Of a DNA stretch of 64,000 bases, positions 1 through 8,915 are shown in pieces (within the stretch, counting starts at the first letter, position 1; every line of letters begins with the position of its first letter). The notes under the pieces are model-generated. The model saw only the letters and a list, made by a program, of their open reading frames with translations, was not told the origin of the DNA and did not search any database. Source of the DNA: Corynebacterium sp. ACRQK (lineage in GTDB: Bacteria > Actinomycetota > Actinomycetes > Mycobacteriales > Mycobacteriaceae); contig NZ_JAKRMU010000003.1 of the NCBI RefSeq assembly GCF_022345965.1, positions 205,979 through 269,978 of the forward strand, written 5' to 3'. A program made the translations under genes and the position numbers.

Positions 1-326
1 GCCTCCAATAGTTCCTCGATCGTGTCTTCGCTAAACACGACATCCGGGTTGGAGATCACCAGGTAGTCCGGGTTGATTTCGCCGGCTTCGCGGGCCGCGC
101 GGAGGTGGCGGGCGCCAAGGTTCATCCCGGCTCCGTAGCCGACGTTGCCCCCGCTGTAGATCAGCTCCGCGCGACCGGCCTCCGCGGCCGTCTCAGGAGC
201 GCCGTCCGTGGAGCCGTTGTCCACCATGACGACCCGCGCGTTAGTCGGCACCGAGTCCAGGAACTTGTTTAGGTACTCCCCCGGTGAATAGGTCACGGTG
301 ATAATCGCGATGGGTGCCTCTGTCAT
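1..326 (-). CDS. family 2 glycosyltransferase, probable rhamnosyltransferase (C-terminus outside window)
   Basis: Only the first ~108 residues are present. The start (MTEAPIAIITVTYSPG) has the usual GT-A beta strand, followed by VVMVDNGSTDG, GGNVGYGAGMN and SNPDVVF, the nucleotide-sugar-binding pattern of WbbL-type family 2 transferases. WbbL moves rhamnose from dTDP-rhamnose to the GlcNAc-diphospho-decaprenol linker that joins arabinogalactan to peptidoglycan. It lies 11 nt downstream of rmlD, which makes dTDP-rhamnose, on the same strand, so co-transcription and a shared pathway are likely. The exact acceptor is inferred from context. Confidence 0.8.
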   Translation of the reverse strand, partial: MTEAPIAIITVTYSPGEYLNKFLDSVPTNARVVMVDNGSTDGAPETAAEAGRAELIYSGGNVGYGAGMNLGARHLRAAREAGEINPDYLVISNPDVVFSEDTIEELLE

Positions 327-337
327 GGCCGTTGAGG

Positions 338-1162
338 TTACCCCAGGGCATCCCGCAAACTATCCCGCCACGCGGGCAGGCCGGTCGTTGGAATCTGGAG
401 GGCACTGTTGTGGGGCCGGCGCGCGGGAGTGGGATACTCGCTGCTCGGAATAGCCTTCACCCGTGCCGGATCGTGGCCCAGTGTGGCGAAGATCTCCCGA
501 GCGAAGCCACACCAGGTCGTCAGCGGCCCGGAGCCGGTCACGTGGCTGATCGCCGGAGTCTGTCGCCTATCCACCATCGCCGCCAGCTCCGCCGCCAGCA
601 CGTCGGTGTGGGTGGGCCGGCCGTATTGGTCGTCCACCACCGCGGGGTTCACGCCCGCCCGTGCCAGGCGCGCCATAGTGGTGGCAAAGTTGCGTCCAGT
701 CGCGTCGTAGACCCAGCCCGTGCGGACCACGTGTCCGCCGAGGTTCAGCACCCGCCGCTCCCCCTCCAGCTTGCTGTGCCCGTACGCGTTCAGCGGGCCG
801 GGCTGGCCGTCGACCGGGTTTTCGCAGCCCACCGGCAGGTCCCCGGAGAACACATAGTCGGTGGAGACGTGCCACATCGGCACCCCGTGCACTTGCGCCC
901 AGGAGGCTAACCTTCCCGGGGCTACCGCGTTTACTTGATGCACCACGCTCGCGTTCTCAGGCTTCTCGGCATCGTCAACGGCTGTGAATGCGGCGAGGTT
1001 GACGATGGCTTTCACGGGAGACGGCGGCGTCAATAAGAAAGAATCCACAGATCCTGCAACGGCGAGGTCCGCGTGCGCACGCCCTACCGGCACAAAGTCG
1101 GGGCGGAGGCGCAGCAGAGCCCGGCCGACCTGACCGGAGGCTCCGAAAACCAAAACACTCAT
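338..1162 (-). CDS. rmlD: dTDP-4-dehydrorhamnose reductase RmlD
   Basis: A 274-residue NAD(P)H-dependent reductase of the RmlD substrate-binding family, which makes dTDP-L-rhamnose in the cytoplasm. The N-terminal Rossmann motif is VFGASGQVGRALL. The catalytic Tyr/Lys pair is in NAYGHSKLEGE, preceded by STDYVFSGD, which is typical of the family. Length is near the usual 280-300 residues. In some corynebacteria RmlC and RmlD are fused; here the protein is RmlD only. The ATG at 1162 is divergent from the LCP gene across 47 nt, which must hold both promoters. Confidence 0.88.
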   Translation of the reverse strand: MSVLVFGASGQVGRALLRLRPDFVPVGRAHADLAVAGSVDSFLLTPPSPVKAIVNLAAFTAVDDAEKPENASVVHQVNAVAPGRLASWAQVHGVPMWHVSTDYVFSGDLPVGCENPVDGQPGPLNAYGHSKLEGERRVLNLGGHVVRTGWVYDATGRNFATTMARLARAGVNPAVVDDQYGRPTHTDVLAAELAAMVDRRQTPAISHVTGSGPLTTWCGFAREIFATLGHDPARVKAIPSSEYPTPARRPHNSALQIPTTGLPAWRDSLRDALG

Positions 1163-1209
1163 AAAATCAGTACTACACCAGCGGCATCATTGCCGCTAAA
1201 GTGTGAACA

Positions 1210-2877
1210 ATGACAGAGCATGAGAGAAGCCGCCATTCACGGCGTATCCAGGCAGCCCCCGGTGGCGTAGAAGCCAAGCAGATCGGCCCCGGCTGGTCGC
1301 GCGGGGTGCTGGCTGCTGTCTCGACACTCGCACTAGTCGTGATGGGTATCGGCTACATGGCGGTCGGCAACCTGAACGGTGGGCTGGCCCAGGCGGACAA
1401 CCTGAACCTCGGCAACCAGCCGGACGGAGCAACTGACATTCTGCTGGTGGGCGTGGATTCCCGTACGGATGCGAAGGGCAAACCGCTGTCCCAAAAGGAA
1501 ATCAACATGCTCCGTGCGGGCGAGGAAGAAGCCACGAACACGGACACGATGATCCTCATCCGCATCCCGAACGACGGTTCCTCGGCGACCGCAGTGTCGT
1601 TGCCTCGCGACACGTACGTCAGCACCCCTGACAATGGCAACATGAAGCTCAACGGCGTGTACGGCACAGCTAAGTTCGAGAAGTCACAGCAGCTGGAGAA
1701 GGATAGCGACAACAGCGAGTCCGACATCGAGCAGAAGTCCACGGAAGCGGGCCGCCAGGCGCTCATCAGCTCCGTCGCCGATCTCACCGGCATCACCGTC
1801 GACCACTACGCCGAGGTTGGCCTGCTGGGCTTCGTGCTGCTCACCGACGCAGTTGGTGGCGTGGACGTGTGCCTGAAGAACAAGGTCGACGAGCCACTGT
1901 CTGGCGCAAAGTTCAAGAAGGGCCGCCAGACCCTCAACGGCCAGGACGCACTGAGCTTCGTCCGCCAACGCCACGAACTTCCGCGCGGCGACCTAGACCG
2001 CATCACCCGCCAGCAGGCCTACATGGCCAGCCTGGCCAACAAGGTGCTCTCTTCCAAGACTCTGACCGACCCGGGCAGCATGTCCAAGCTCAACGACGCG
2101 GTGCAGCGCTCTGTGGTGCTGGACAGCGGCTGGGACGTCATGGGCTTGGCCACGCAGATGCAGAACATGGCCGGCGGCGACGTGAGCTTCCAAACCATTC
2201 CCGTGACCAGCATCGACGGCACCGGCGACTACGGCGAATCCGTCGTGACGGTAGACACCGACCAGGTCCACGAGTTCTTCGAGGATCTGCTGGGCGACAA
2301 GACGGGCGAGGAGAGCACTTCCTCCGATAAGCCCGCCGACATCACCGACTACAAGGCCAAGGACTACAAGGTCAACGTATTCAACGCCTCTGAGGCGCCC
2401 GGTCTCGCCGCCCGGGTATCGGACCTGGCGAAGGACTACGGCTACAAGGCAGGTAAGGTCGGCAACCACGCCGAAACGGGCATTTCGGAGTCGCAGGTAA
2501 ACGCCAAGAACCCCGACGATCCGGCGGCTCGCGCCCTGGCAAAGCAGCTGGGCGGGCTGAACGTGGTGGAGGATTCCTCCCTGGACGAGCACGAGCTCTC
2601 CGTCACCCTGTCCGGCACCTATGCCGGCCCGGGCATTCTGGAGCAGTCCGCCCCGCTTACCAAGCCGGACGACCCGAATGTCGGCACGCTCACCGAGGGC
2701 ATCAAGGACCTCGACGGCGACGGCATTCCGGACGAGGACGCCTCTGCAACTCAAAGCACCACCGGCACTGACACTGACAAGGCCACCGCCGTCGGCACGC
2801 CGGGCTCCGGCGAGGGCATCATCGACCGAAAGGATCCGATCGACGCCGGTGGCGACGGTCCGATGTGCGTGAACTAA
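1210..2877 (+). CDS. LytR-CpsA-Psr (LCP) family cell-wall ligase with unusual C-terminal tail
   Basis: A 555-residue membrane-anchored protein: short basic cytoplasmic N-terminus, one membrane helix around residues 33-55, an extracytoplasmic LCP domain (from ILLVGVDSRTD, through NTDTMILIRIP and SLPRDTYV, to FVRQRHELPRGDLDRITRQQ, which carries the family's catalytic arginines), then a LytR_C domain around residues 390-470. LCP proteins join arabinogalactan or other glycopolymers to peptidoglycan, matching the rhamnose linker genes alongside. The last ~80 residues are acidic and hold DLDGDGIPDED (residues 500-510), a calcium-loop-like motif, and a Cys three residues from the end. That tail is not standard for the family. 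Confidence 0.88.
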   Translation: MTEHERSRHSRRIQAAPGGVEAKQIGPGWSRGVLAAVSTLALVVMGIGYMAVGNLNGGLAQADNLNLGNQPDGATDILLVGVDSRTDAKGKPLSQKEINMLRAGEEEATNTDTMILIRIPNDGSSATAVSLPRDTYVSTPDNGNMKLNGVYGTAKFEKSQQLEKDSDNSESDIEQKSTEAGRQALISSVADLTGITVDHYAEVGLLGFVLLTDAVGGVDVCLKNKVDEPLSGAKFKKGRQTLNGQDALSFVRQRHELPRGDLDRITRQQAYMASLANKVLSSKTLTDPGSMSKLNDAVQRSVVLDSGWDVMGLATQMQNMAGGDVSFQTIPVTSIDGTGDYGESVVTVDTDQVHEFFEDLLGDKTGEESTSSDKPADITDYKAKDYKVNVFNASEAPGLAARVSDLAKDYGYKAGKVGNHAETGISESQVNAKNPDDPAARALAKQLGGLNVVEDSSLDEHELSVTLSGTYAGPGILEQSAPLTKPDDPNVGTLTEGIKDLDGDGIPDEDASATQSTTGTDTDKATAVGTPGSGEGIIDRKDPIDAGGDGPMCVN

Positions 2878-3458
2878 TGGATATTATCGCCCCACTCGTT
2901 GCCCAAGATCCGGCCAGCCCGCGCCTGACCACCTACACCCCGGCTGGCCGCATGGAGCTGTCCGCCCAGACCCTGCACAACTGGCAGTCGAAGGCCGCCC
3001 ACCTGCTGGATTCGCTTGCCCCAGCCTCGGTAGGGATCGCCTGCGCCCCGGGGTGGCAGCCGCTCATGATTGTTCTGGGTTGCTGGCGGACTGGTGTTTC
3101 TATTGTTGACGCCGACTCTTGCGACGTGCTTTTTACCGATGATCTCACCCTGGCAGAAGACCACTCGGGGGAGGTTTTCGTGCTCTCCGACGATCCTTTC
3201 GGCCGTGGTGTGGAGGAGTCCGGCGGCGAGCTGCCCTTTGGACTGAACGACTTCTCCCCCGAGCTGCGCGTGCAGCCGGATGCCTATCCCGGCCCGGCGG
3301 CCGCCCCCGCCCCTGAAGGTCCGCGGGTGTTGGTTCCCGCGTGGACCGATACCCAGTCGATGCTGGATACACTAAAGCCGCTGCGCGACGGCGGGTCGGT
3401 GGTGATGGCCACCGAGCCCACTGCCGAGATCGCAGCGGCGGAGAACGCGACTATTTAA
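2877..3458 (+). CDS. TIGR03089 family protein
   Basis: A 193-residue protein beginning MDIIAPLVAQDP. Its ATG shares one base with the LCP stop (TAATG), indicating translational coupling. The pattern (TWQ-like start region, VGIACAPGWQPLMIVLGCWRTGVSIVDAD, then LFTDD) matches TIGR03089, a small actinobacterial family related to the N-terminal part of acyl-CoA synthetases/AMP-binding enzymes but lacking the adenylation core. No catalytic function is established. Its 3' end overlaps the convergent ABC permease gene by 8 nt. Confidence 0.75.
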   Translation: MDIIAPLVAQDPASPRLTTYTPAGRMELSAQTLHNWQSKAAHLLDSLAPASVGIACAPGWQPLMIVLGCWRTGVSIVDADSCDVLFTDDLTLAEDHSGEVFVLSDDPFGRGVEESGGELPFGLNDFSPELRVQPDAYPGPAAAPAPEGPRVLVPAWTDTQSMLDTLKPLRDGGSVVMATEPTAEIAAAENATI

Positions 3459-4185
3459 CGTCCTTGCGCTGGTGGACAAAGAAGGCCCAGGCCACCAACA
3501 CCACCGTCCAAGCGCAGACAATTGCCACGCTGACCGGGGTGTCGTGCCCGCCAACGGAGACGTTGCCGCCCAGGATCATCCAAATGTTGTTGAACGGCAG
3601 GTAGGGCGCGATGTTGTCGGCAATCCATTGGCTGAGCTGTTGAGAGATCAGCTCCACCGCAGTCGCCCACACCAGCGGCAGCGCTACGGCGCCGGCCGGG
3701 GAGGGAATCAACACGCCGATCGCCGAGGCCATCAGGCTGATCAGCCCTGCAAATAGGATCGTGTAGCCCAGCAGCGGCAGCTGGTCGGTGTTGATCTCCT
3801 GCGGCAAGGTCGCCACCATCGCCAGCGATACTCCTACTGCAACAGCCATGGTCACCATCGCCAGGGCTGCGTTGACAAACATCTGCGCGAACAGCTGCTG
3901 CCAGCGGGCGGGGATCACCAAGAAGGACTGCGCATGCAGGTTGTGCCCGCGCGTACCGCTGACTCGCACGGCCGACAGCGACAAGATCAGCAAGTAAGCC
4001 GGCATAAGGCCCACGCCCAGCTCTGTCAGGCCGATCTCGGGCTCGTTCGCTCCGTATTCCGACTTGTAGTAGTTCAGAGTCAGTGCATTAGCACCGATGT
4101 AGAACAGCAGGACGAAACCCAGCATGATCCAGGTGCCCCACATGACGCGCGAGCGCGTCCACTCGCTGCGAATGATTCCCAACAT
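3451..4185 (-). CDS. ABC-2 type transporter permease (pair 1)
   Basis: A 244-residue integral membrane protein with about six hydrophobic segments, for example WIMLGFVLLFYIGANALTL near the start, VTMAVAVGVSLAMVATL in the middle and VAIVCAWTVVLVAWAFFV at the end. The size and pattern fit single-domain permeases of drug/bacitracin-type exporters. Its ATG overlaps the stop of the upstream ATPase gene by one base, so the two are translationally coupled and form one transporter. The substrate cannot be read from the sequence. Confidence 0.82.
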   Translation of the reverse strand: MLGIIRSEWTRSRVMWGTWIMLGFVLLFYIGANALTLNYYKSEYGANEPEIGLTELGVGLMPAYLLILSLSAVRVSGTRGHNLHAQSFLVIPARWQQLFAQMFVNAALAMVTMAVAVGVSLAMVATLPQEINTDQLPLLGYTILFAGLISLMASAIGVLIPSPAGAVALPLVWATAVELISQQLSQWIADNIAPYLPFNNIWMILGGNVSVGGHDTPVSVAIVCAWTVVLVAWAFFVHQRKDVK

Positions 4186-5117
4186 TACTGGCCCCTCCTG
4201 TCCTGAGTCCTGTACTCCACTGCCTGCCCGGTCGCGTCCAGGAACTTCTGCTCCAGCCCCACGCGTTGCGGGGTCATCTCCAGCACCACCGCGCCGGTGT
4301 CGCGCGCCAGTTCGCCGAGGCGCCTGTCCAGGTCGGGGGCTTCGGAGGCGAACTCCAGGGAGCCATCGGTTTGCCGTGTGAGGTTGATGCCATCGACGCG
4401 CGAGGTGGCGTCCACAAAAGAATCGGGATCGGCCACGCGCATCCGGATGGTGGGTTGGGCGCCCGTGCGCAGGAACTCATCCATCGTGTATTCGCCGATG
4501 AGGGAGCCCTTGCCAATGACGACAAGGCGGTCGGCGGTGAGTTCCATCTCGTGCAGCAGGTGGGAGCTGACCAGCACGGCGCGGCCCTCGGCGGCACTGC
4601 GGCGGATCAGTCCGCGCATCCAGTGCACGCCTTCGGGGTCGAGGCCATTGACGGGCTCATCGAGAATGAGGTGCTGCGGGTCGCCCAACAGCGCCACGGC
4701 CAGGCCCAGGCGCTGCTTCATGCCGAGAGAGAACTTCTTGATCTTGCGCTTCTGCACCCCGGCCAGCCCCACCAGTTCCAGGCACTCGTCGGCGCGGGAC
4801 TGCGAGATCCCGGCCGCCTGCGCGATGGAGCGAATGTGCGCCCTGGCGGAGTGGCCGGGCATGTACCAGGTGGGTTCCAGTAGCGCGCCGGCGATGTGGG
4901 GGCGTTGGGCACGGTAGGCGCTTAAGGGCTGGCCGTCGAAGGTGACCTCGCCCTTGCCTATCGTGTCCAACCCCAGGATGCAGCGCATCGTTGAGGATTT
5001 GCCGGAACCGTTCGGCCCTAAGAAGCCTGTGACCTGCCCGTCTGGGACAGAAAAAGTGAGCCCATGGAGAACCTCCGTGGACCCATACTTTTTGGTTAAT
5101 TCTTTTACTGCGATCAT
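4185..5117 (-). CDS. ABC transporter ATP-binding protein (pair 1)
   Basis: A 310-residue cytoplasmic ATPase. Walker A is GPNGSGKSS, the signature is FSLGMKQRLGLA, Walker B is HLILDEPVNGLDPEG, and the H-loop is in LVSSHLLHEME. The C-terminal ~90 residues form the variable extension of BcrA/CcmA-like exporters. It is strongly similar to the second ATPase in this cluster (5907-6833), with the same signature and Walker B neighbourhood, so the two probably arose by tandem duplication. It would energise the permease immediately downstream. Confidence 0.88.
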   Translation of the reverse strand: MIAVKELTKKYGSTEVLHGLTFSVPDGQVTGFLGPNGSGKSSTMRCILGLDTIGKGEVTFDGQPLSAYRAQRPHIAGALLEPTWYMPGHSARAHIRSIAQAAGISQSRADECLELVGLAGVQKRKIKKFSLGMKQRLGLAVALLGDPQHLILDEPVNGLDPEGVHWMRGLIRRSAAEGRAVLVSSHLLHEMELTADRLVVIGKGSLIGEYTMDEFLRTGAQPTIRMRVADPDSFVDATSRVDGINLTRQTDGSLEFASEAPDLDRRLGELARDTGAVVLEMTPQRVGLEQKFLDATGQAVEYRTQDRRGQ

Positions 5118-5137
5118 GATGCCAGTATAACCAGAAC

Positions 5138-5878
5138 TTATTTCACGTCTCGGACTTTGTTGCTGTACAGCCCCAGAGCCAGCAGGGCAACCATCCAGGC
5201 GATCATCACCGCGAAGCCGAAGCCGGGGCTGACCATGTCGGTGTGGTCCTGGGCGTAGATCCAGGTCTGCATGTCTTGGACGCGGCTGCCCGGGGAGAGG
5301 TGGTACAGAGTCTTCAGGAAGGAGATCTTGTCACCCGCGGCGTACAGCAGCCCCTCGACCACCAGCATCCACACCAGCGGCAGTGCGATGGCACCCACTC
5401 GATTACGCAGCAGTGCGGCGATTCCGACGGCCATCACGGCGAAGGCGGGGGCTCCCACCGCGTATCCCCACACCAGCAGCTGGTCTTCGCCGGTGAAGTG
5501 TCCGGCCGGGAATACATTGAAGACTGCCCAGCTGAGCGCCAGGCCGAGGATGTAGTTCAGTTCCACAAACACCGCCGCCACCAGCGCGCGGGCCAGCAGC
5601 CAGGAACTCCGGTGTTTCTGAGTGAGGAACGCGTGGGCCGTCATGCGGTTACTAATGTCGCCACCGGTCGTCGAGGCACCGAAGATAATGGCGATCATCA
5701 GGAAGATCATCCCGCCGAAAAGCAGGTCGGGCCAGCCGCCATCCAATCGCGAGGAGTCGTTGAACAGCATGTAGAGGGTGGTCGGGCCGTAGAGCGACCC
5801 CGTGAACAGAATCACGTAGAGCCAGGTGCTGCGGAGGCTTAGCAGCTTCGTAGTTTCGGAGGAAATTGCTTTGAGCAT
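5138..5878 (-). CDS. ABC-2 type transporter permease (pair 2)
   Basis: A 246-residue membrane protein with about six hydrophobic stretches (LLFGGMIFLMIAIIFGAST, ALSWAVFNVFPAG, GAIALPLVWMLVVEGLLYAAG, FAVMIAWMVALLALGLYS). The end, LYSNKVRDVK, parallels FVHQRKDVK in the pair 1 permease, and GAIALPLVW parallels GAVALPLVW there, so the permeases are duplicates too. It lies between the two ATPase genes (21 nt and 28 nt gaps), consistent with one four-gene operon running leftwards. Confidence 0.82.
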   Translation of the reverse strand: MLKAISSETTKLLSLRSTWLYVILFTGSLYGPTTLYMLFNDSSRLDGGWPDLLFGGMIFLMIAIIFGASTTGGDISNRMTAHAFLTQKHRSSWLLARALVAAVFVELNYILGLALSWAVFNVFPAGHFTGEDQLLVWGYAVGAPAFAVMAVGIAALLRNRVGAIALPLVWMLVVEGLLYAAGDKISFLKTLYHLSPGSRVQDMQTWIYAQDHTDMVSPGFGFAVMIAWMVALLALGLYSNKVRDVK

Positions 5879-5906
5879 GGTTTGTCTCTTTTCTGTGCGG
5901 TGGGGG

Positions 5907-6833
5907 CTAGTTGCTGCGGTATTCCTGTTGGCTGGCGGTCGCGGCGAGGAAGCGCTGTTCCAGGTTGTCTGCGGTGGTCGCGAGCTTGGTCACCGCGAAC
6001 TTTTCCTCCAGCGCCGTTGCCGCGATCACTGCGCGCACTTCGTGTTCTGGAACGTTGTTGACGCCCACACGCAGCGTCCGCTCCCGGTCCAGATCGACCT
6101 GGAAGCCGCGGCTGCGCAGGCTGTCTGCCAGGAGGACCGCTTCCTTGCACTCGACCTCCACGTGAGCGCCGCCGGCGAGGAACTCCTCCAGGGTTTGCTC
6201 ACCGATGAGCTTGCCCTGGCCGATCAGTACGAGGCGGTCGGCGGTTTGCTGCATCTCGCTGAGCAGGTGGGAGCTGACCAGCAGGCTGCGCCCGTCGTCG
6301 GCGAGATGGCGGATGATCCGGCGCATCCAGGACACGCCCTCGGGGTCGAGGCCATTGACCGGCTCGTCGAGGATAAGGTGCTGCGGGTTGCCGAGGAGGG
6401 CGGCGGCCAGGCCGAGACGCTGCTTCATGCCCAACGAGTATCCGCCAACTTTCTTCTTGCCAGCGCTGGTGAGACCCACCATGTCGAGGCATTCGTCCAC
6501 GCGCTTGTCGGAGATGCCGGCTCCCTTCGCAATGACCCGCAGATGGTTGCGGCCGCTGCGGGCAGGGGTGAACCACGCGGCGTCCAGGACTGCTCCGGCG
6601 ATGCTGGACTTGTTATCCAGGCCTGCGAAATCGCCGGCGTATCCCTTGCCGCTGAAGGTCACCTTGCCAGCGCTCGGCTTATCGAGGCCGAGCATGCAGC
6701 GCATGGTAGTGGACTTGCCCGCGCCGTTGGGCCCGAGGAAGCCGGTCACCTGCCCGTCCGGGACGGTGAATGAAAGGTCGTTGACTACTGTTTTCTTGCC
6801 GTACCTCTTGGTGAGGTTTTCCACGATGATCAT
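5907..6833 (-). CDS. ABC transporter ATP-binding protein (pair 2)
   Basis: A 308-residue ATPase with Walker A GPNGAGKST, signature YSLGMKQRLGLA, Walker B HLILDEPVNGLDPEG and H-loop LVSSHLLSEM. Two ATGs are possible, at 6842 and 6833. The second is preferred because a GGGAA Shine-Dalgarno sits just upstream and because MIIVENLTKRYG then aligns with MIAVKELTKKYG of the pair 1 ATPase. It is the first gene of the four-gene exporter operon. A NarL-type two-component system lies about 1.4 kb upstream, beyond an HNH nuclease gene, and may be its regulator. Confidence 0.88.
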   Translation of the reverse strand: MIIVENLTKRYGKKTVVNDLSFTVPDGQVTGFLGPNGAGKSTTMRCMLGLDKPSAGKVTFSGKGYAGDFAGLDNKSSIAGAVLDAAWFTPARSGRNHLRVIAKGAGISDKRVDECLDMVGLTSAGKKKVGGYSLGMKQRLGLAAALLGNPQHLILDEPVNGLDPEGVSWMRRIIRHLADDGRSLLVSSHLLSEMQQTADRLVLIGQGKLIGEQTLEEFLAGGAHVEVECKEAVLLADSLRSRGFQVDLDRERTLRVGVNNVPEHEVRAVIAATALEEKFAVTKLATTADNLEQRFLAATASQQEYRSN

Positions 6834-6901
6834 GGTTCCCATGCTGCCGCCCGGGGTGGTGCTCCCACATCGGACGAGGGGTTGATCTTGCGTGTCCTAC
6901 C

Positions 6902-8062
6902 TCAGTATGACGGCCCGCCCTCCTGCTCTTCGATCGCCTGGTGGTACTCGGCCAGCGCCTTGGTTTTGCGGACGTTGCGCTGGGCGAAGGTCTCCCGCCC
7001 CAGTGGCCCCTCCGCCTCGGTGATCACACTGTGCCCGTCGCCGTGAGAGGTCCACACCTCGTGCCCGTCGGGGTGCAGGGCGACGTCCCAGCTGCCGGCG
7101 GTCTTGAGGTTGTGGTGCTTCGAGCAGAGTAGGTGCAAGTTCGCCGTGGACGTCGGCCCGCTGCCGTATCGCCTTACGTGGTCGTATTGGCACTTGTAGG
7201 CGGGAACTTCGCAGCCCGGGAAGCGACAGTGCAGGTCGCGCCCCGCAACAGCTGCCTTGATGCCCTCCGTCGGCACGTAACCCTCGCATTCCGCGTAGCC
7301 CGGCGCGGACAGGTGCGTCACCCGCTGCAGCCAGGTCTTGGAAGCGGAGCGGTTCAGCCAGTGGTCCTCCCCCAGCACGGCACCGTCGTTCGCCGGGTCG
7401 TGGTACAGGTTCAGAGTCACCGAAACTTCGGCCTTGTCGGTGATCAGCCGCAGCATTGCCTCCGGCTGTGAGCAGTCGTACTTCTTGGCGGTAGCTCGCA
7501 CGATCTTGTCGATCTCGATGCCCTCCATCCGCGGGACCCGCAGCGTGAAGGTGGTGTATTCCGGGTCGCGGCAATCCACGTTGAAACTCGGCTCGGCCGC
7601 GGTGGCCTCATCCTTAGGTACGACGTTCCGATCGACCTCCCGCAAAATCTTCGAGATGCGGTTGTGGATAGTCCTCGGTGAGAACACGTGCTGGTCGGGA
7701 CGTGAGGGCGTCAATACCTCAAGAACCTTGCCCTCAACCCTCTCCCGATCGTCGGGCGACACCGGCAGCAGATCCTGCGCCACCCGCAGAACGTGACGGG
7801 CGGTATAACACCCCTGGTCAAACAGCCCCACGAGGCGCGGAAAGTCGCGCAACACGAAAGCGGCCTCGGCCCAGGCCTCCGCGACCCCGGCGGAAACACC
7901 CAGACGCACGGCGAGGCGGGTGCAAAAATCGGGCACCAGATCCTCCCCGTCCGGGGCGCATGCCATGATCAGTTGGAATTGTTGTTGATTGAGCTGCCGG
8001 GCCGCCACGGTCAGCGGATCCTGCGAACTGGCTATTCGAAACGATGGTGGTGAGGTAGTCAT
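6902..8062 (-). CDS. DUF222 / HNH endonuclease family protein
   Basis: A 386-residue protein: an N-terminal helical DUF222-like region (about residues 10-280) followed by an HNH nuclease domain. The HNH core has C-rich CRFPGCEVPAYKC, then YDHVRRYGSG and NLHLLCSKHHNLKT, giving the metal-binding cysteines and the H-N-H residues. The family is present in many copies in actinobacteria, sometimes associated with mobile DNA. Its biological role is not established. The start at 8062 is chosen because GGGGAAA precedes it; in-frame codons farther upstream lie in AT-rich DNA without a ribosome site. It separates the ABC operon from the two-component genes. Confidence 0.82.
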   Translation of the reverse strand: MTTSPPSFRIASSQDPLTVAARQLNQQQFQLIMACAPDGEDLVPDFCTRLAVRLGVSAGVAEAWAEAAFVLRDFPRLVGLFDQGCYTARHVLRVAQDLLPVSPDDRERVEGKVLEVLTPSRPDQHVFSPRTIHNRISKILREVDRNVVPKDEATAAEPSFNVDCRDPEYTTFTLRVPRMEGIEIDKIVRATAKKYDCSQPEAMLRLITDKAEVSVTLNLYHDPANDGAVLGEDHWLNRSASKTWLQRVTHLSAPGYAECEGYVPTEGIKAAVAGRDLHCRFPGCEVPAYKCQYDHVRRYGSGPTSTANLHLLCSKHHNLKTAGSWDVALHPDGHEVWTSHGDGHSVITEAEGPLGRETFAQRNVRKTKALAEYHQAIEEQEGGPSY

Positions 8063-8231
8063 GGAATTTCCCCTAATCCAACGACGAGGTTGTGGCGCCC
8101 CCGCCAAACTTCCTAACCCAAGAATAGAACACACCAACAAACAAAGTCAATACCCCCACCAAAACTTTTTTCTTTTTATTGACGCCACCAGCCTCACCAT
8201 CGAGAATGCCCGTAAAGCTAAGGTAGAGTTT
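8063..8231. promoter_or_regulatory. AT-rich gap between HNH gene and response regulator
   Basis: 169 bp, clearly richer in A/T than the flanking genes. It contains the leader and presumably the promoter of the HNH nuclease gene (leftward) and the region just after the response regulator stop. One copy of the dispersed TTATTGACGCC motif lies at 8176-8186 after a T-rich run. No convincing terminator hairpin was seen. Confidence 0.4.
8176..8186 (+). repeat. dispersed TTNNTGACGCC motif, intergenic copy
   Basis: Exact TTATTGACGCC after a pyrimidine tract (TTTTTTCTTTT). It is one of 20 copies of TTNNTGACGCC in the window and one of three outside coding sequence, so protein coding cannot explain its conservation here. 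Confidence 0.7.
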
Positions 8232-8915
8232 TTAGAAAGTCTGTTCGAGTATATCCTCGGAGCTTACGAGGTGATACTTAAAGGCAAAAAGCACCGCATG
8301 CACCCGATCCCGAGACTGGGTTTTCGTGAGCACCCTGCCAACGTGCGTCTTTACAGTGGGCAGCGAAATGTATAGCTTGTCGGCGATCTCCTGGTTGCTG
8401 AAGCCCAGCGCAATAAGCTTCAGAATCTCCAGCTCGCGCGGGGTGAGAGGATCGGGAAGATCCAGCTCCACGGGCTCGCGACGCTGCGGGGTTTGCTCCA
8501 TGCGAATGCTGCGCAACAGCCGTGCAGTGGCCTTCGGGCTGATCACGGCCGCCGAATCACCGACGGTGCGGACGGCGGAGATGAGATCCTCGGGGTCGGT
8601 GTCCTTGAGCAAAAAGCCACTGGCCCCCGCCTCCACGGCACCGAGGACATAATTGTCGTTATCGAAGGTGGTCAGGACGACCACGCGCGCCCCGGAATCA
8701 CCGGAAACCACCCGGCGGGTCGCCTCGATGCCGTCCATGCGCGGCATCTGCACGTCCATGAGGATGATGTCCACGGGCTGCGATTCGGCCAGCTCGCAGG
8801 CCTCCTGCCCGTCGGCGGCCTGCCAACGGACGGTGATATCGTGCTGCGAATCCAACACCAATCCAAAGCCGGCGCGCACCAACTGCTGATCGTCGGCCAA
8901 TCCAACGCTAATCAC
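8232..8915 (-). CDS. NarL/FixJ-type response regulator
   Basis: A 227-residue two-domain regulator. The receiver domain (about 1-120) has acidic ADD at the start, the phospho-acceptor Asp54 in ILMDVQMPRMDG, the switch Thr in VVLTTFDND and Lys in FLLKD. The LuxR-type DNA-binding domain (about 160-220) has LTPRELEILKLIALGFSNQEIADKL and SLPTVKTHVGRVL. It starts with GTG three bases before the position where the kinase stop ends, with GAGG upstream, so it is coupled to the kinase. Such pairs often control exporter genes, and the four-gene ABC operon is the nearest candidate. Confidence 0.9.
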   Translation of the reverse strand: MISVGLADDQQLVRAGFGLVLDSQHDITVRWQAADGQEACELAESQPVDIILMDVQMPRMDGIEATRRVVSGDSGARVVVLTTFDNDNYVLGAVEAGASGFLLKDTDPEDLISAVRTVGDSAAVISPKATARLLRSIRMEQTPQRREPVELDLPDPLTPRELEILKLIALGFSNQEIADKLYISLPTVKTHVGRVLTKTQSRDRVHAVLFAFKYHLVSSEDILEQTF

